NCBI RefSeq assembly: GCF_000227585.1
Contig: NZ_CAFB01000034.1
Span: 62,001 to 126,000, forward strand
Reading direction: 5' to 3'
Source of the DNA: Candidatus Glomeribacter gigasporarum BEG34
GTDB taxonomy: Bacteria; Pseudomonadota; Gammaproteobacteria; Burkholderiales; Burkholderiaceae
Length of the DNA: 64,000 bases
This document shows, one piece after another, positions 51,588 to 63,300 of this stretch. Each line of letters starts with the position of its first letter. Positions within the stretch are counted from its first letter, which is position 1. The translations under genes and the position numbers were made by a program. The notes beneath the pieces were generated by a model. It made no database searches. It was given only the letters and a program-made list of their open reading frames with translations, and was not told the origin of the DNA.

Positions 51588-53141
51588 GTGAGTTACACCT
51601 TGAGCGTCTATCTCCAGTATCTGCGTTGCCACTTGATCCAGAAAATCCCGGTCGTGGGAAACGAACACAATAGTGCCAGGAAACTGTTGCAACCCTTCAG
51701 CCAGTATCTGGGTGCTGGCCATGTCCAGATGGTTGGTCGGCTCATCGAGTATCAGGCAGTTGGGCAACTGAGCAAGCAGCCGGCACAAGGCGAGCCGGGA
51801 TCGCTCACCCCCTGACAGCACAGCAACCGGTTTTCGCAGCGCCTGATTTCTGAACAAAAAGGCAGCGAGTAAGGCTAGTTTGTTGCGGTCATCCATCTGG
51901 GTGTCAACGGCCGTCACTGTGTCGAATACAGAATGTTCAGGGTTCAACTGTTCAGCGGCATCCTGGGGATACCACCCCAGTTTGACTTGATATCCGTACG
52001 TGATACAGCCCTCCAAAGCCGATTGCTTACCGGCCAAGGTTTTCAGTAAAGTGCTTTTGCCAAGGCCGTTGGCTCCGACAATGGCCAGCCTTTGGCCGCG
52101 TTTCAAAAACAGATTCAAGGGCTGCATCAGGGGGAATTCATAGCCCACCGCCAAACGGTCTATCTTGAGCACGTCCTTGCCGCTGGAGAGAAAAGGCAGC
52201 CTCGGAAAATGCAGGGAGGCCGGGTGCTCTGCCTCTGGAACCGCTTCCATTAGAGCAGACAGGCGCGCCATCTTTTTGACGCGGGCGCTGACCTGTCCGG
52301 ATTTGGAGGCCTTGCCCCGGAATCGCTCGACAAAGCGCTGCATGTGCGCCTGTTGCGCTTTGAGATTTTTTCGGGTGGCCTCAGCCGTTTGTTCAGCTTG
52401 ATCTTTTTGCTGGAGAAAATCGTCAAAGTTGCCTGTATAGGCATGCAATTGGCCCTGGTTCAGATACACAATACAGGTGGCCAGCCGGTTCAGAAACATC
52501 CGGTCGTGAGAGACGAAGAGCAGCGTACCTGAAAAACCGAGCAGCCAGGATTCGAGCCACTCGATGCTGGGTAAGTCCAGATGGTTGGTGGGTTCGTCCA
52601 GGATCATGAAATCCGGTTTTGCAATCAACACCTTGGCCAACTCCAGTCGCATGCGCCAACCGCCGGATAAAGTGCGGGGATGATCCAATAGTTGGTTTTC
52701 CTTAAATCCCAGTCCCAGCAAAATCTTTTCCGCCTGGCCTTCCCAGCAATAGCCGCCGTAGTGCTCAAAGTTTTGCAGCAGGCATTCATACTCATCAAAA
52801 TCGGCTTGGCAATACCGGCTGGCCATCTTTGCTTTTAGCGTTTCCAATTGAACCTGTCCTTCAAACAATTGGGTATGGCCGGTCATACACTCTTCCAGCA
52901 GCGTGGACTGGGGATCTGGGTTCGGGGATTGGGGCAGAATGCCAAGACGAAAGGATTTGGGTTTGATGATCTCGCCGCTATCCAAAGCTTCTGTGCCTGT
53001 GATGCAGTTCAGTAAGGTGGTTTTGCCCTGTCCATTGGTGCCTACGAGGGCAATACGTTCCCTTTCAGGGAAATAATAGCTCGTAGGCCTTAAAATCCAT
53101 TTCTCTGCGAAGACCTTGGAGCAGTTTTTCAAACTGATCAT
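51537..53141 (-). CDS. ABC-F family ATPase, candidate self-resistance protein
   Basis: 534 residues from MISLKNCSKVFAEKWILRPT at 53141. Two ABC cassettes without membrane segments: Walker A GTNGQGKTTLLN and GANGLGKSTLLK, signatures LSGGWRMRLELA and LSGGERSRLAL, Walker B LILDEPTNHLD in both, and a charged interdomain linker (RKNLKAQQAHMQRFVERFRGKASKSG). ABC-F proteins act on the ribosome; some protect it from antibiotics. The start overlaps the MFS stop (ATGA), so it belongs to the NRPS-PKS operon. The last ~15 residues (PGRQRQSPASSSHRT) come from the intron-like fragment, so the native C terminus is cut. Confidence 0.88.
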   Translation of the reverse strand: MISLKNCSKVFAEKWILRPTSYYFPERERIALVGTNGQGKTTLLNCITGTEALDSGEIIKPKSFRLGILPQSPNPDPQSTLLEECMTGHTQLFEGQVQLETLKAKMASRYCQADFDEYECLLQNFEHYGGYCWEGQAEKILLGLGFKENQLLDHPRTLSGGWRMRLELAKVLIAKPDFMILDEPTNHLDLPSIEWLESWLLGFSGTLLFVSHDRMFLNRLATCIVYLNQGQLHAYTGNFDDFLQQKDQAEQTAEATRKNLKAQQAHMQRFVERFRGKASKSGQVSARVKKMARLSALMEAVPEAEHPASLHFPRLPFLSSGKDVLKIDRLAVGYEFPLMQPLNLFLKRGQRLAIVGANGLGKSTLLKTLAGKQSALEGCITYGYQVKLGWYPQDAAEQLNPEHSVFDTVTAVDTQMDDRNKLALLAAFLFRNQALRKPVAVLSGGERSRLALCRLLAQLPNCLILDEPTNHLDMASTQILAEGLQQFPGTIVFVSHDRDFLDQVATQILEIDAQGVTHLPGRQRQSPASSSHRT

Positions 53142-54376
53142 TGTGCAGGTGCAGACAATGGGAGCCTGCTGTCTAGCCGTAAGTAGCAAGCGACGCAAGC
53201 TAAAGCCAAGAAGGTGCCTAGAGCCAGACTGAAGGTGACTGTCAATAATGTGCCGTTGTAAAAATGGCCTGTCAGGCCCGTAAAAGTGGCCATCAGCAGG
53301 GCTCGGGTACTCATGATCAGAGAGGAGGCAGTTCCTCTAAGCTCAGGGAATATATCCAGGGAAGCCGAGAAGAGGATTGGATAACACAACGCGAAACCCA
53401 TGCAAAACAGGCTCATCAAACTCGTGGTCAAAATGGGCGTCTCTACTTGTTTCAAGGCGAATAGCATCAGAGACAGAGTGCTTAAGACACACAAAGCGAT
53501 GCTGAACTTGAGCGCTCTTTGCTTGTTACCTATCCACTGCATCAGTTTTACGGAAAACAGACTGACGCAAGCAAAAGACCCGACAATGACTGTCTGATGC
53601 CTCACAAAATCCATGATGCTTAGATTCCAAGTTTCTTGATACAGGAAACTGCTCGTGGCGATAAACGCCATATAGGCTGAAAACAGCAGACTGGGTGCCA
53701 AGCCTGTGTTGATAAAGACGGGGGCTTGTAGCAAAGCACGGTAATCCCGCGAAATTTTACGAATACTGACCGGTACCCGTTGGCGCTTGGTTTCTGGCAA
53801 CAGCGTAAAGAGACCTATCCAAGCTATCAAACTTAATAAGGCAACACTGCCATAATTGCCCCGCCAACCTACCCAGGCATTCATGAAACCGCCCAGGATA
53901 GGCGCGATTGCCATCAGGAGGGATAGGCAGGCATTCATGAATCCGACCAGTCGAATGTTTTCTGCGCCTTGATATCGGTCTGCGATCATCGCAAACACCA
54001 AGACTGCCGAGGTGCTGGCCCCGATACCCTGAATGAATCGAGCGGCCAAAAGAAAATCCAGCGAAGGCGCAAAAAAGCAGGCCCATGCGCCCAATAGCAG
54101 GATCGCGTTTCCCAGCAGCATCATTTTTCTTCTGCCATAAGCTTCAGACAAGGGGCCCCAAACACAAGCGCCGAGACAAAAACCCAGAAAATTGTAGGCG
54201 ATGCTCAGCTGCACACGGCCTTCAGAGGCACTAAAGTAGCGCGCGATATCTGGAAAACTGGGAACTGACACATCGACTTCCATGCAGGCGCTCATCAAGG
54301 CCAACACAAAGACCCAAGGCAGATACTTAGGCTTATCCATGAGTGATACTATGTAATGCTTAATGCTTGTATTCAT
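53138..54376 (-). CDS. MFS drug exporter, Bcr/CflA type
   Basis: 412 residues with twelve hydrophobic segments. Motifs SVPSFPDIARYFSASEGRVQLSI, GPLSEAYGRRKMMLLG (loop 2-3) and GIGASTSAVLVFAMIADRY fit the DHA1 Bcr/CflA subfamily. It overlaps the NRPS-PKS stop by 17 bp and the ABC-F start by 4 bp, so it is translationally coupled and most likely exports the peptide product. The C terminus is complete. Confidence 0.9.
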   Translation of the reverse strand: MNTSIKHYIVSLMDKPKYLPWVFVLALMSACMEVDVSVPSFPDIARYFSASEGRVQLSIAYNFLGFCLGACVWGPLSEAYGRRKMMLLGNAILLLGAWACFFAPSLDFLLAARFIQGIGASTSAVLVFAMIADRYQGAENIRLVGFMNACLSLLMAIAPILGGFMNAWVGWRGNYGSVALLSLIAWIGLFTLLPETKRQRVPVSIRKISRDYRALLQAPVFINTGLAPSLLFSAYMAFIATSSFLYQETWNLSIMDFVRHQTVIVGSFACVSLFSVKLMQWIGNKQRALKFSIALCVLSTLSLMLFALKQVETPILTTSLMSLFCMGFALCYPILFSASLDIFPELRGTASSLIMSTRALLMATFTGLTGHFYNGTLLTVTFSLALGTFLALACVACYLRLDSRLPLSAPAQ

Positions 54377-57300
54377 GTGAAAGGATTTCCAGACAGGACA
54401 TTATAGTCTTCAAGTGTTGGGCGATGACGCCTGCATTGGGTTTTGCGTTCATGGAGATATGATTGCCAGGTATTTGAAAGTGTCTAAAATCTCCTTTGGT
54501 CAAGACGCGCCAGTGCCGGTGCTGCTCCGTTGGAAATTCTGCAATGCGCTCAGTATGGGAAAAGAACACGACAGGACCTGCATAAGGAAGCGGTTTGTAC
54601 TGATGCATGAGCACACCGTGGGCCTGCCAGGTGCGGATGAAAACAGATAGAAAATCAGGAGACAGTAGTTCTGTCCATTCCGGATCTTTCGCTTGATCGG
54701 CTAGATAATGAAGCTGTGCTTGTAAGCTGCCTTGAGCCTGCAGGGTTTCCGGTGAAATCTGAAGTCTTTCCAGATTGTATTTGACAAGATAGGCCAAGAT
54801 GGCTTCATCGCTCATAGGGGGTGGCAGATGGCCATAGGCCGGGCTGTCGATCAAAACCAGCAAAGGGGGTGTGTGGCCTTTGCTGGCGAGTACTTGGGCC
54901 ATTTGCCAAGCGACAATGCCCCCAAACGAGGCGCCGCCTAGCGCATAAGGGGGAGCAAGCTGTGCGGCCTCCAAAGCTTGCAGATAGGCTTCGGCCATCG
55001 CCTCGATGGATTTAAAGGGTTTGCCGCCGTCTAGCATCGGAGAACGCACGGCGTACACGGGTAGACTTTCGGGCAAATCGTTGACGAGATAGCGATAAAA
55101 ATAGATGTCCCCACCGATCGGATGAATCAACACCAAGGGGGTTTGGCGCAAGGCCAGGCCTTGCTGCAGGATGATAACTCTCCGGTGATTCGGAATACCG
55201 GCAGGCTTGTCTTGCATGCGCCGCTTCCATAAGGCGTTGATCATTTCATGGACCGTCGGCTTTTTAAGACGCATCAACGACACAGAAAAACCCAGCTGTT
55301 TTTGTATTTGGCTGGCAAGTTGTACCGCGGCCAGTGAATCCCCTCCGGATTCGAAAAAGTCTTCATCCGGGCTGTGAGCTGGTACACCAAGCACCCTTTG
55401 CCAGGCCATTTTGACCGTCTGGCTGATATCGTCCGTGGCAGGCGATGGAGTTTCCTTCAGGGGTTCAGGTTCAGGCACAACGTACGTATGAACAGTTTCT
55501 GCCTGCACAGGCCTATCCCCTATTCTGCTCTGAGCTGTAGCGCGGGCGCTAGGTAACCAATAGGCTGTTTTTTCAAAAGGATATACAGGCAAGGGAATTC
55601 GGCGTTTGGGCATGTACTGATAGAAGCTGGACCAATCGATGTCGACTCCGGCCGCCCACAGCCTTCCTAAGACTTTCAGCAAAAAAAGGCTGTCGGATTC
55701 CTGGTCCCTTTCCCGACGCATCAGCGGCAGTACGCGCTCTGCCTTGCATCTGGGATGCCGTCTGACAAGACCCGTGAGCACCTGGCTGGGCCCTAGCTCC
55801 ACAAGCAAACTGTTTTCGAGTCCTTCTGCAGTCAATAAACAGTCAAGCCCCTGGGCAAACAAAACAGGGTTGCGGGTGTGTTTGAGCCAATAGTCAGTGT
55901 TTGCAACTTCTGCTGCGTCTACCCAATGGCCTGATACGTTTGAAATGAAAGGGCGCTGCGGGTGACTCAATTTAACGCTTTGCAGCGCTTGGCGGAACTC
56001 AGGCAGTACACAGTCTATACTGCGGGAATGAAAGGCCCGTGATACCTTGAGGGTTGTGCTGGGAATACCGATTTGTGCGAGTTTTCTTGCAAATGGCTCT
56101 ATTTGGGAAACGGGCCCGGATACCACACAGCTGGTTTCATGATTCACCACCGCCAAATCCAGCGCGCTGCCTTCCAGATAACGGGCGGTTTCTTGTTGGG
56201 ACAAAGGCACAGCCAGCATTTGAGCCTTTTGCGTCCGCTGCAGCAGGCGGCCTCTTTCAGCGATCAGGGCGAGCCCTTCTTCCAACGTAAACACGCCCGA
56301 AAGACAGGCAGCTACATATTCGCCCAAGCTGTGGCCCAGCATGGCCGCAGGTTGAATATCCCAATCCATCAAGGTGCGAGCCAGTGCATATTCCAGAATA
56401 AACAGCGCAGGTTGCGTCAGCTGCGTTTGATGCACCGCCTCAGTTCTGCTCAGGATATCGTCCTCGCTTAAAGTAGCAGGCAGATGCGGTTTAAGCTGCG
56501 ATAGACACCGATCCAGGTGGGCCTTAAAGCGCGGTTCAGAGGCGTAGAGCGCGGCCCCCATCCCGGGATATTGCGCGCCTTGACCGGGGAACAGGAACAC
56601 CACGGGCCGAGGCTGTAGGCATTCCATGGACGGCGCAGAATCCGCTTGATCCAGCGCTGCGTGTAGTGCCTGAACCGTTGGAACCACCCACGACCGGCCA
56701 TACCGGAACCTACGGCGGCCTGTATGCAAGGTATAGGCCAGGTGCTCCAGCGGGATAGCCGGGTGCTGCTCTAGATGCTGTCTGAGCTGCCTAGCTTGGG
56801 AAGACAGCGCGGGCAAGCTGTTTGCGGACAAATTAACCAATTGCCCAGGTCGGCTGCAGACTGTATTGGGGGCTTCCGTTACAGGTAGCGCTTCCTCCAG
56901 CAGGATATGGGCATTCGTGCCACCAATGCCAAAGGCGCTGACGCCAGCCCTTCTGGGCGTTTGCTCGCTCGCCCAAGGTTTCAAATGCGTATTGACGTAA
57001 AAGGGACTGCTCTTAAAGTTGATTTTCGGATTCGGGCTTTGGTAATGCAAGGAGGGCACCAAAGTCTTGTGCTTCAGGCACAAAATTGCCTTGATCAGCC
57101 CTGCAATCCCTGCGGCAGCGTCTAGATGCCCGATATTGGTTTTCACTGAACCTATTGCGCAGAACTGCGATCGATGGGTGGTCTGAGAAAAAGCCTGCGT
57201 CAAACCTTCTATTTCAATAGGGTCCCCTAGGGGCGTACCCGTGCCGTGCGCTTCGATATAGCCAATCGTATCGGCCTGGATACCGGCCTTTTTCTGGGTC

Positions 57301-60300
57301 TGGCGAATCACTGCTGCCTGTTTTTCAGCGCTGGGCGCTGTAAAGCCGATTTTACGTGTGCCATCATTGTTGATCGCGGATGCGCAGATGACAGCATGGA
57401 TAGGATCTCCTGCGGCAAGAGCTTGTTCCAAGGGTTTCAGCAGCACCAAGCCCGCGCCCTGCCCCTCAATGGTACCCTGCGCGCTTGCATCAAAGGCGCG
57501 GCAGGTGCCATCTGGCGAAAACACCATACCGGGTTGATACAGATAGCCTTGCTTCTCTAATTGTCCTAGGGAGACGCCGCCGGCCAGTGCCATGTCGCAA
57601 TCGCCGGCCGTCAAGGCCAAACACGCCTGATGCACCGCAACCAGTGAAGTGGAACAGGCCGTTTGCACAGTGATCGCGGGGCCCTTTAGGTTCAGCTTGT
57701 AGGCAATTTTGGTGCACAGATAATCTGCCTGATTGTGGATCATGGCCTGATATTGACTGGCAAGATCGGCCGCTGGCTGGTGCGGCGTCACATGCTCTGC
57801 CAGATATCGGTTTCTGCCGGTGCCCGCATACAGACCGATGGCCTCAGCACCATTTTCCGGATCGCAGCCTGCGTCTTCCAGCGCGTGCCAGGCGCATTCC
57901 ATCAACAATCGATGCTGGGGGTCCATTATTTCGGCTTCCCGCGGCGAGTACCCAAAAAATGCTGCATCAAAGCTTTGTATGTCTGATAAAGCACTCTGTG
58001 CCCTTACATAGTGGGGATCCTCCAACAGCGTTGGGCTGATACCGGCGGCTTGCAGTTCCTCTTTTGTGTAGAACTGGATAGCCGCTTTGCCTGCCTTAAG
58101 ATTGGTCCAAAATTCATCCAGATTCTCTGCGCCTGGAAAACGGCCCGCCATGCCGATGATGGCAATCGCGCTGGACGGCCTTCCCGCCCCCTGTATGGGG
58201 GCTGGCTTTTCTCCTAAATTCTTATCCTTGCCTTCGGATGCCTTCTCCTGCACCTGGGTGCTATCGTGGCTGGCCAGAAACTGGGCTAACCGGGCAATGG
58301 TTGGGTGCTTGAACACCTCCATTATATTTAGTTTGATGTGCAGCGCCTTTAACAATTGGCTGTGCATTTGAATCAGCAGCAGGGAATTGCCGCCCAGATC
58401 GAAGAAATTATCGTGAATACCTACTTGCTCCTGTTTAAGCACCTGCTTCCAGATAGCCGCCAGGGTCTTTTCATAGGCGGTTTGAGGGGCTTTGTAGTGT
58501 GCCGCACTGCTAAAACCTGGATCTGGCAGAGCCCCTCGATCCAGCTTTCCATTGAGAGTCAGCGGCAGCTCAGTAAGATGCATCAACCGACTGGGAATCA
58601 TGTTTTCAGGGAGTTGGGCCTGTAGGTGCTGCAGGAGCTGTGTTTCGTCCAACGGCTCGGGCGAGACGTAGTAGCCGACGAGATAGGGTTGGTCTGGGCC
58701 ATTTTCTGCCTTTGGGGTTTTCAGCAGCACCACACTATTTTGGACCCCTTCACAGGTGGACAGCGCGTGTTCAATCTCACCGAGTTCAATGCGGTGACCC
58801 CGGAGCTTGACCTGAAAATCATTCCGTCCCAGAAACTCGATATTCCCATCTGGCAAGAAGCGGCCGAGATCACCGGTTTTGTAGAGGCGGGCATTTTGAT
58901 CTCGCTGTTTTTCTTCTTCTGTCTGGAAGGGGTTGGGAATGAAGCGTTCTTGGGTAAGCTCAGGTTGGTTCAGATAGCCTCTGGCCAACCCAATACCCCC
59001 GATGTGAATTTCACCGGGTGCGCCAATAGGGAGGGGGTTTAGATAGGGGTCTAGGATGTAGACGGTCTCATTGAGCAAAGGCTTACCTATGCTGACAAGC
59101 AAAGAGGATGCCCCTGTCGTGCTGTTATAAGATTTGGACGTTGACCAAACCGTCGTTTCGGTGGGGCCGTAGAGGTTGATAACTCGGTTGAACCGGCAGA
59201 CAGCCTGTCCTAGCAAGGCACTGCCTAGAGGTTCTCCGCCTATCAGGAGCATGGTATGCTCCGTATGAGTCAGCTGTTCCAGTTTGACCTCACACAAGCT
59301 GGGCGTTATCTGCATGAAGTCGTAGCTTGAACAGTCCAGCCTATCGAACAAGGGATCACCCAGTGTCAGCGTACCGCCCGTAAGCCAAGGCAAACTGTAT
59401 TCCAAGGCAAAGATATCGAATACGACGTGGGTCAGGCTGCATGTGCCAAGGCCCTTTCTACCAGGAAAATACTGTTGCCGGAGGGCTTCCAAGGTTTCGA
59501 GGAAGGCGGCATGCTCAACCATGACTCCCTTCGGGAGACCGGTGGTGCCTGAGGTATAGATTACATAGGCTAGATGTGTGGTACAGGTGCTCACATCCGG
59601 ATTATGGTGGGAGTGCCGGGACAATGACGCCTGTAGTGCAAGGCTGTCCAGTACAGTCAAGTTCAGGGTGGGCGCGGCGACCCTTAGGGCCGCCTGACAG
59701 GCGCTTTGGGTTAAAACTAGCTGCGCGCCACTGTCTTTCAGGATGTGTGCTATTCGCGCTTCTGGATAGGCGGGATCCAGAGGCACATAGGCACAGCCAG
59801 CTTTAAGTATGGCCAAAAGACCGATCAGGAGGTGCGCGTTGCGTTCCAGACAAAGTGCAATCCGAGTTTCCGGGCTGACTGAACCCGTTTTCAGCAGGTA
59901 GTGGGCCAGTTGATTGGCGCGCGCATTCAGCTGCTGATAACTTAAGCGCCTGTCCCCTACGATCAGGGCTGGCTTGCCTGGGTAACGCGCGGCTTGAGTT
60001 TCAAAGACCTGATGGAATGTCTTTGCGCCCGGACACGCGGCTTTGCAAAGATTCCAGTCATAAACCATACGTTGATACTGCTTCTTGTCGAGATAACAAA
60101 GCTGGCTTAGGCGTTGCTCCGGTGCTTCCACGATCTGCGCCAGCAGCGCGTGCACGGTTGACAGTAGCGCTTTGATGGAGGATGACTCAAACAGTTCAGA
60201 GGCGTAATCTAGTTTAAAATCCAGCCGATCAGGGTATTCTGTCACTCCAAGGGCCAGCGGATAGTCCCGTTTCTCCCAAGATGCTTCAAAGTGCAGCTTC

Positions 60301-63300
60301 AGTTGTGTTTGCCAGTCTTCCTGGCAGCGGCGAGGCATGTTTTCATAGATCAGGAGATTGTCAAACAGCCGCTCGCTACCTTGATGCAGACTGGCAAGAG
60401 GGGTGCCGCTTCGCGCCTGCATCTCCTGCAGAGTATGTTGGACACTCAAAATCGCTTCCCGCAGGCTTTGTGTTGCACCATGATGAACAACCAAAGGGAG
60501 GGTGTTGATATAGAGTCCGACCGAGGTTTCAATGCCAGCTATCGGAAGTGTCCGCCCCGAAATCACTGTACCTACCACGGTCTGCGGACTGCCACCATAC
60601 ACGCTTAAGGTCTTGTGCCAAGCATACTGCACGATGGCGTTCAATGTGAGACCTGCATTTTGCCCAAGCCCCTTTAAGCGGCGAAACATATCCCCCTGAA
60701 CGCTAAATCTCTGCTCGGCTTGTTGCTGCACTTGGGTATAACGGGTGGTCTTGACGCCTCTTGCCTCAAGTCGCAGCAAGCCGCTGAGATCTGTGTGGTT
60801 TTCCAGTTGAGAAAGAGCCTTTGTCCAGTAGGCTTGGGTGTCCTGCGCATGCGCCTGCAGGTAGATTTGCGCGGCTTCAAAGGCCGTGTCCGGCTTCAGA
60901 TCAATAGTCTCCCCATTGATCAGCTCCAAATAGGTCTCGTGCACAAACCCAAGCAGGATAGGCGCGCTCCAGCCATCGGATAAGGCATGGTGTGCATTGA
61001 AAATACAGGTGTATAAATCGTCTCTTTGTTTAACCAACGTGATTCTAAACAGATTGCCTTGATCCAGTTGATAGGGCTTTTTCCTGTCTTGCCGCTTTAA
61101 CTGCTCGATGGCTTGTCTGCGTGCAGCATCGCTTGACTGACTTAAATCGACCATCTGCCAGTTAAGGTGAGCTGTTTTTTCAACAATCTGGACCAGGGCC
61201 TCGGTCCAGGCGAAGCGCAGCCTTAAGCTGCTGAATTTTTCCTGAGCAAGACGCCAGGCCTCTTTAAGCCCATGCGCGTCAATGGGTACGTGATAGTGCC
61301 AGACGGACTGTACCCGGTAGGTTTCATCGGCTTCGCCCTGACGGAGGGCGTGATAGATAAAGCCTTGTTGCAGGCTGTTGGCTAGATAAACGCCTTCTAT
61401 TTCACTGTTTTCCTGTAGCCTGTCCAACTCGCGCACGCTGAGAAGGTCCTCAATGTCACTGGGTGTTAAATAGCTTCTGGGGGCGTGAACAGTTTCCTGA
61501 ATGAGGGTTTCCAGCTGTTGCTTAAACAGCTTGGCTAGTGTCTGGATCGCATCACGCTTCAGCCTGCCTGATACGGTAAATTCCAGCTGGCCTGCCCGCA
61601 CACTCCCGAAGAGATTGAGGTCATACCAGAGCGCATTTTCAGGCGGCATGGCGGTGCCACTGGCCTCGAAGCTGATTGTCCAAGCGTCCGGGCCCTGCGA
61701 CTCGAGCCCCAATTGACCCAGATAGTTGAAACTGATGTTGGGCAGCACGCTCGGTTCACACCCCATCACAGCCCCATACCCCACCCCTTTATTAGGGATT
61801 TTGCGCAGATGCTCCTTAATCGTTTTGATGCTGTCATTCAAGGTGTTCTGGGCTTCTAAGCGGACAGGATAGAGTGTCGTAAACCAGCCTAGGGTATGAG
61901 TAACATCCAAGGTTGAATCCAGCATGTCCCGCCCATGGCCTTCGAGAACGATGTGATGCACCTTGTGGCCTGTAAGGGCGGTCAAGGCTTGGCTCAAGGC
62001 GGCCAGTAACAGATCATTGATCTGGGTGTAGTAGGCGCGATGCGCCTCTTTCAAGAGTTGCCGGGTCCGTGCACGATCTAGTTGAAAGGACGCCTCAAAG
62101 GGTGTGCTCTGCTGGATGATCCACTGCTGTAGAGGGTTCTGCTGCGCGTCGTAATCGGCCAGTTGTGCTTTCCAATAGGCGCTTTCCTCTGCATGAGTAT
62201 CGGCATAATGTAAAAGCGCCTGTCCCCATTGCCGGTAACTGCTCCCTTTAGGATTCAGCGGCTTTTGCGCATAAAGCGTTCTTAAATCCTCCGTGATCAA
62301 GCGCCAGCTTACAGCATCCACTATCAGATGATGCAAGGCAAACCAGATGCGACTGCTGCCATCCGAGAAGCCATGCAGATACGTAACCTCATACAGGGGG
62401 CCCTGGCTTAGATTAAAATGGCTCTGCCATTGGGTCAGTATGCCGTGCAGTTTGGATGTAAATACAGGACTGCCTTCAGGGGCGCCTAAGCTTGTAACAT
62501 CCAGTACTTTCAGGGTTTCAGGCAGTGCCCGAGGCTCGTAGTGTTGTTTGACGCAGCCTGCAGCATCTTGCCGATAACGCAAGCGAAAACCGTCATGATG
62601 CAGGATCAGTTGTTCGAGAGCTGTACGCAGCTTGGGTAGATCCAGAGGGGGGGTTCGAATCAGAAAGGATTGATTCCAATGATGAGCCTTGGGGAAGGCA
62701 TGATGGAAAAACCACTGCTGGATCGGCAACAAGGGGGCTTCGCCTTCCAATATGCCCTGTTCAGTTTGCAATGCAGGTTGATCCGATCTTTGCCGAATTT
62801 GCGATAACACCTGAGCGTGCAGGCTTTCAAGCGTTCTATGGGTAAAGATGTCCTGCACGCTGAGTGTGATACCCAGACTTTGCCTAACCCGGCTGAGCAA
62901 CTGAATCGCCAGAATGCTCTCCCCACCCAATCTGAAAAAATCATCCTGAATCCCAATCTGGGCGTGAGAAATATCCAACACCTCCCCCCATAACGCACAC
63001 AGCTGTTTCTCCAGCTCTGTCCGAGGTGCCACCTGACGCGTGCGATCCCCTACAAAGCCCGGATCCGGTAACGCCTGCCTGTCCAGCTTCCCATTGGGGG
63101 TCAGCGGCAGTTCAGTAAGATGCACCAACCGGCTTGGAACCATGTATTCAGGGAGTTTGGCTTGCAGGTGCGCAAAGAGACACGTTTCCTCCAGCGGCTC
63201 GGGCGAGACGTAGTAGCCGACGAGATAGGGCTGGGTCGTTCCACTTTCTGCCTTGGAGTTTTTCAGCAGCACCACACTGTTTTGTACGCCTTCATAGGTG

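Noticed and set aside
61487-62800. Reading the epimerisation domain as a condensation domain
   Set aside because: It carries epimerisation motifs (EGHGR, GWFTTLYPV, NKGVGYG, SFNYLGQ) and follows a PCP with LGGES; a separate condensation domain with HHALSDG follows.
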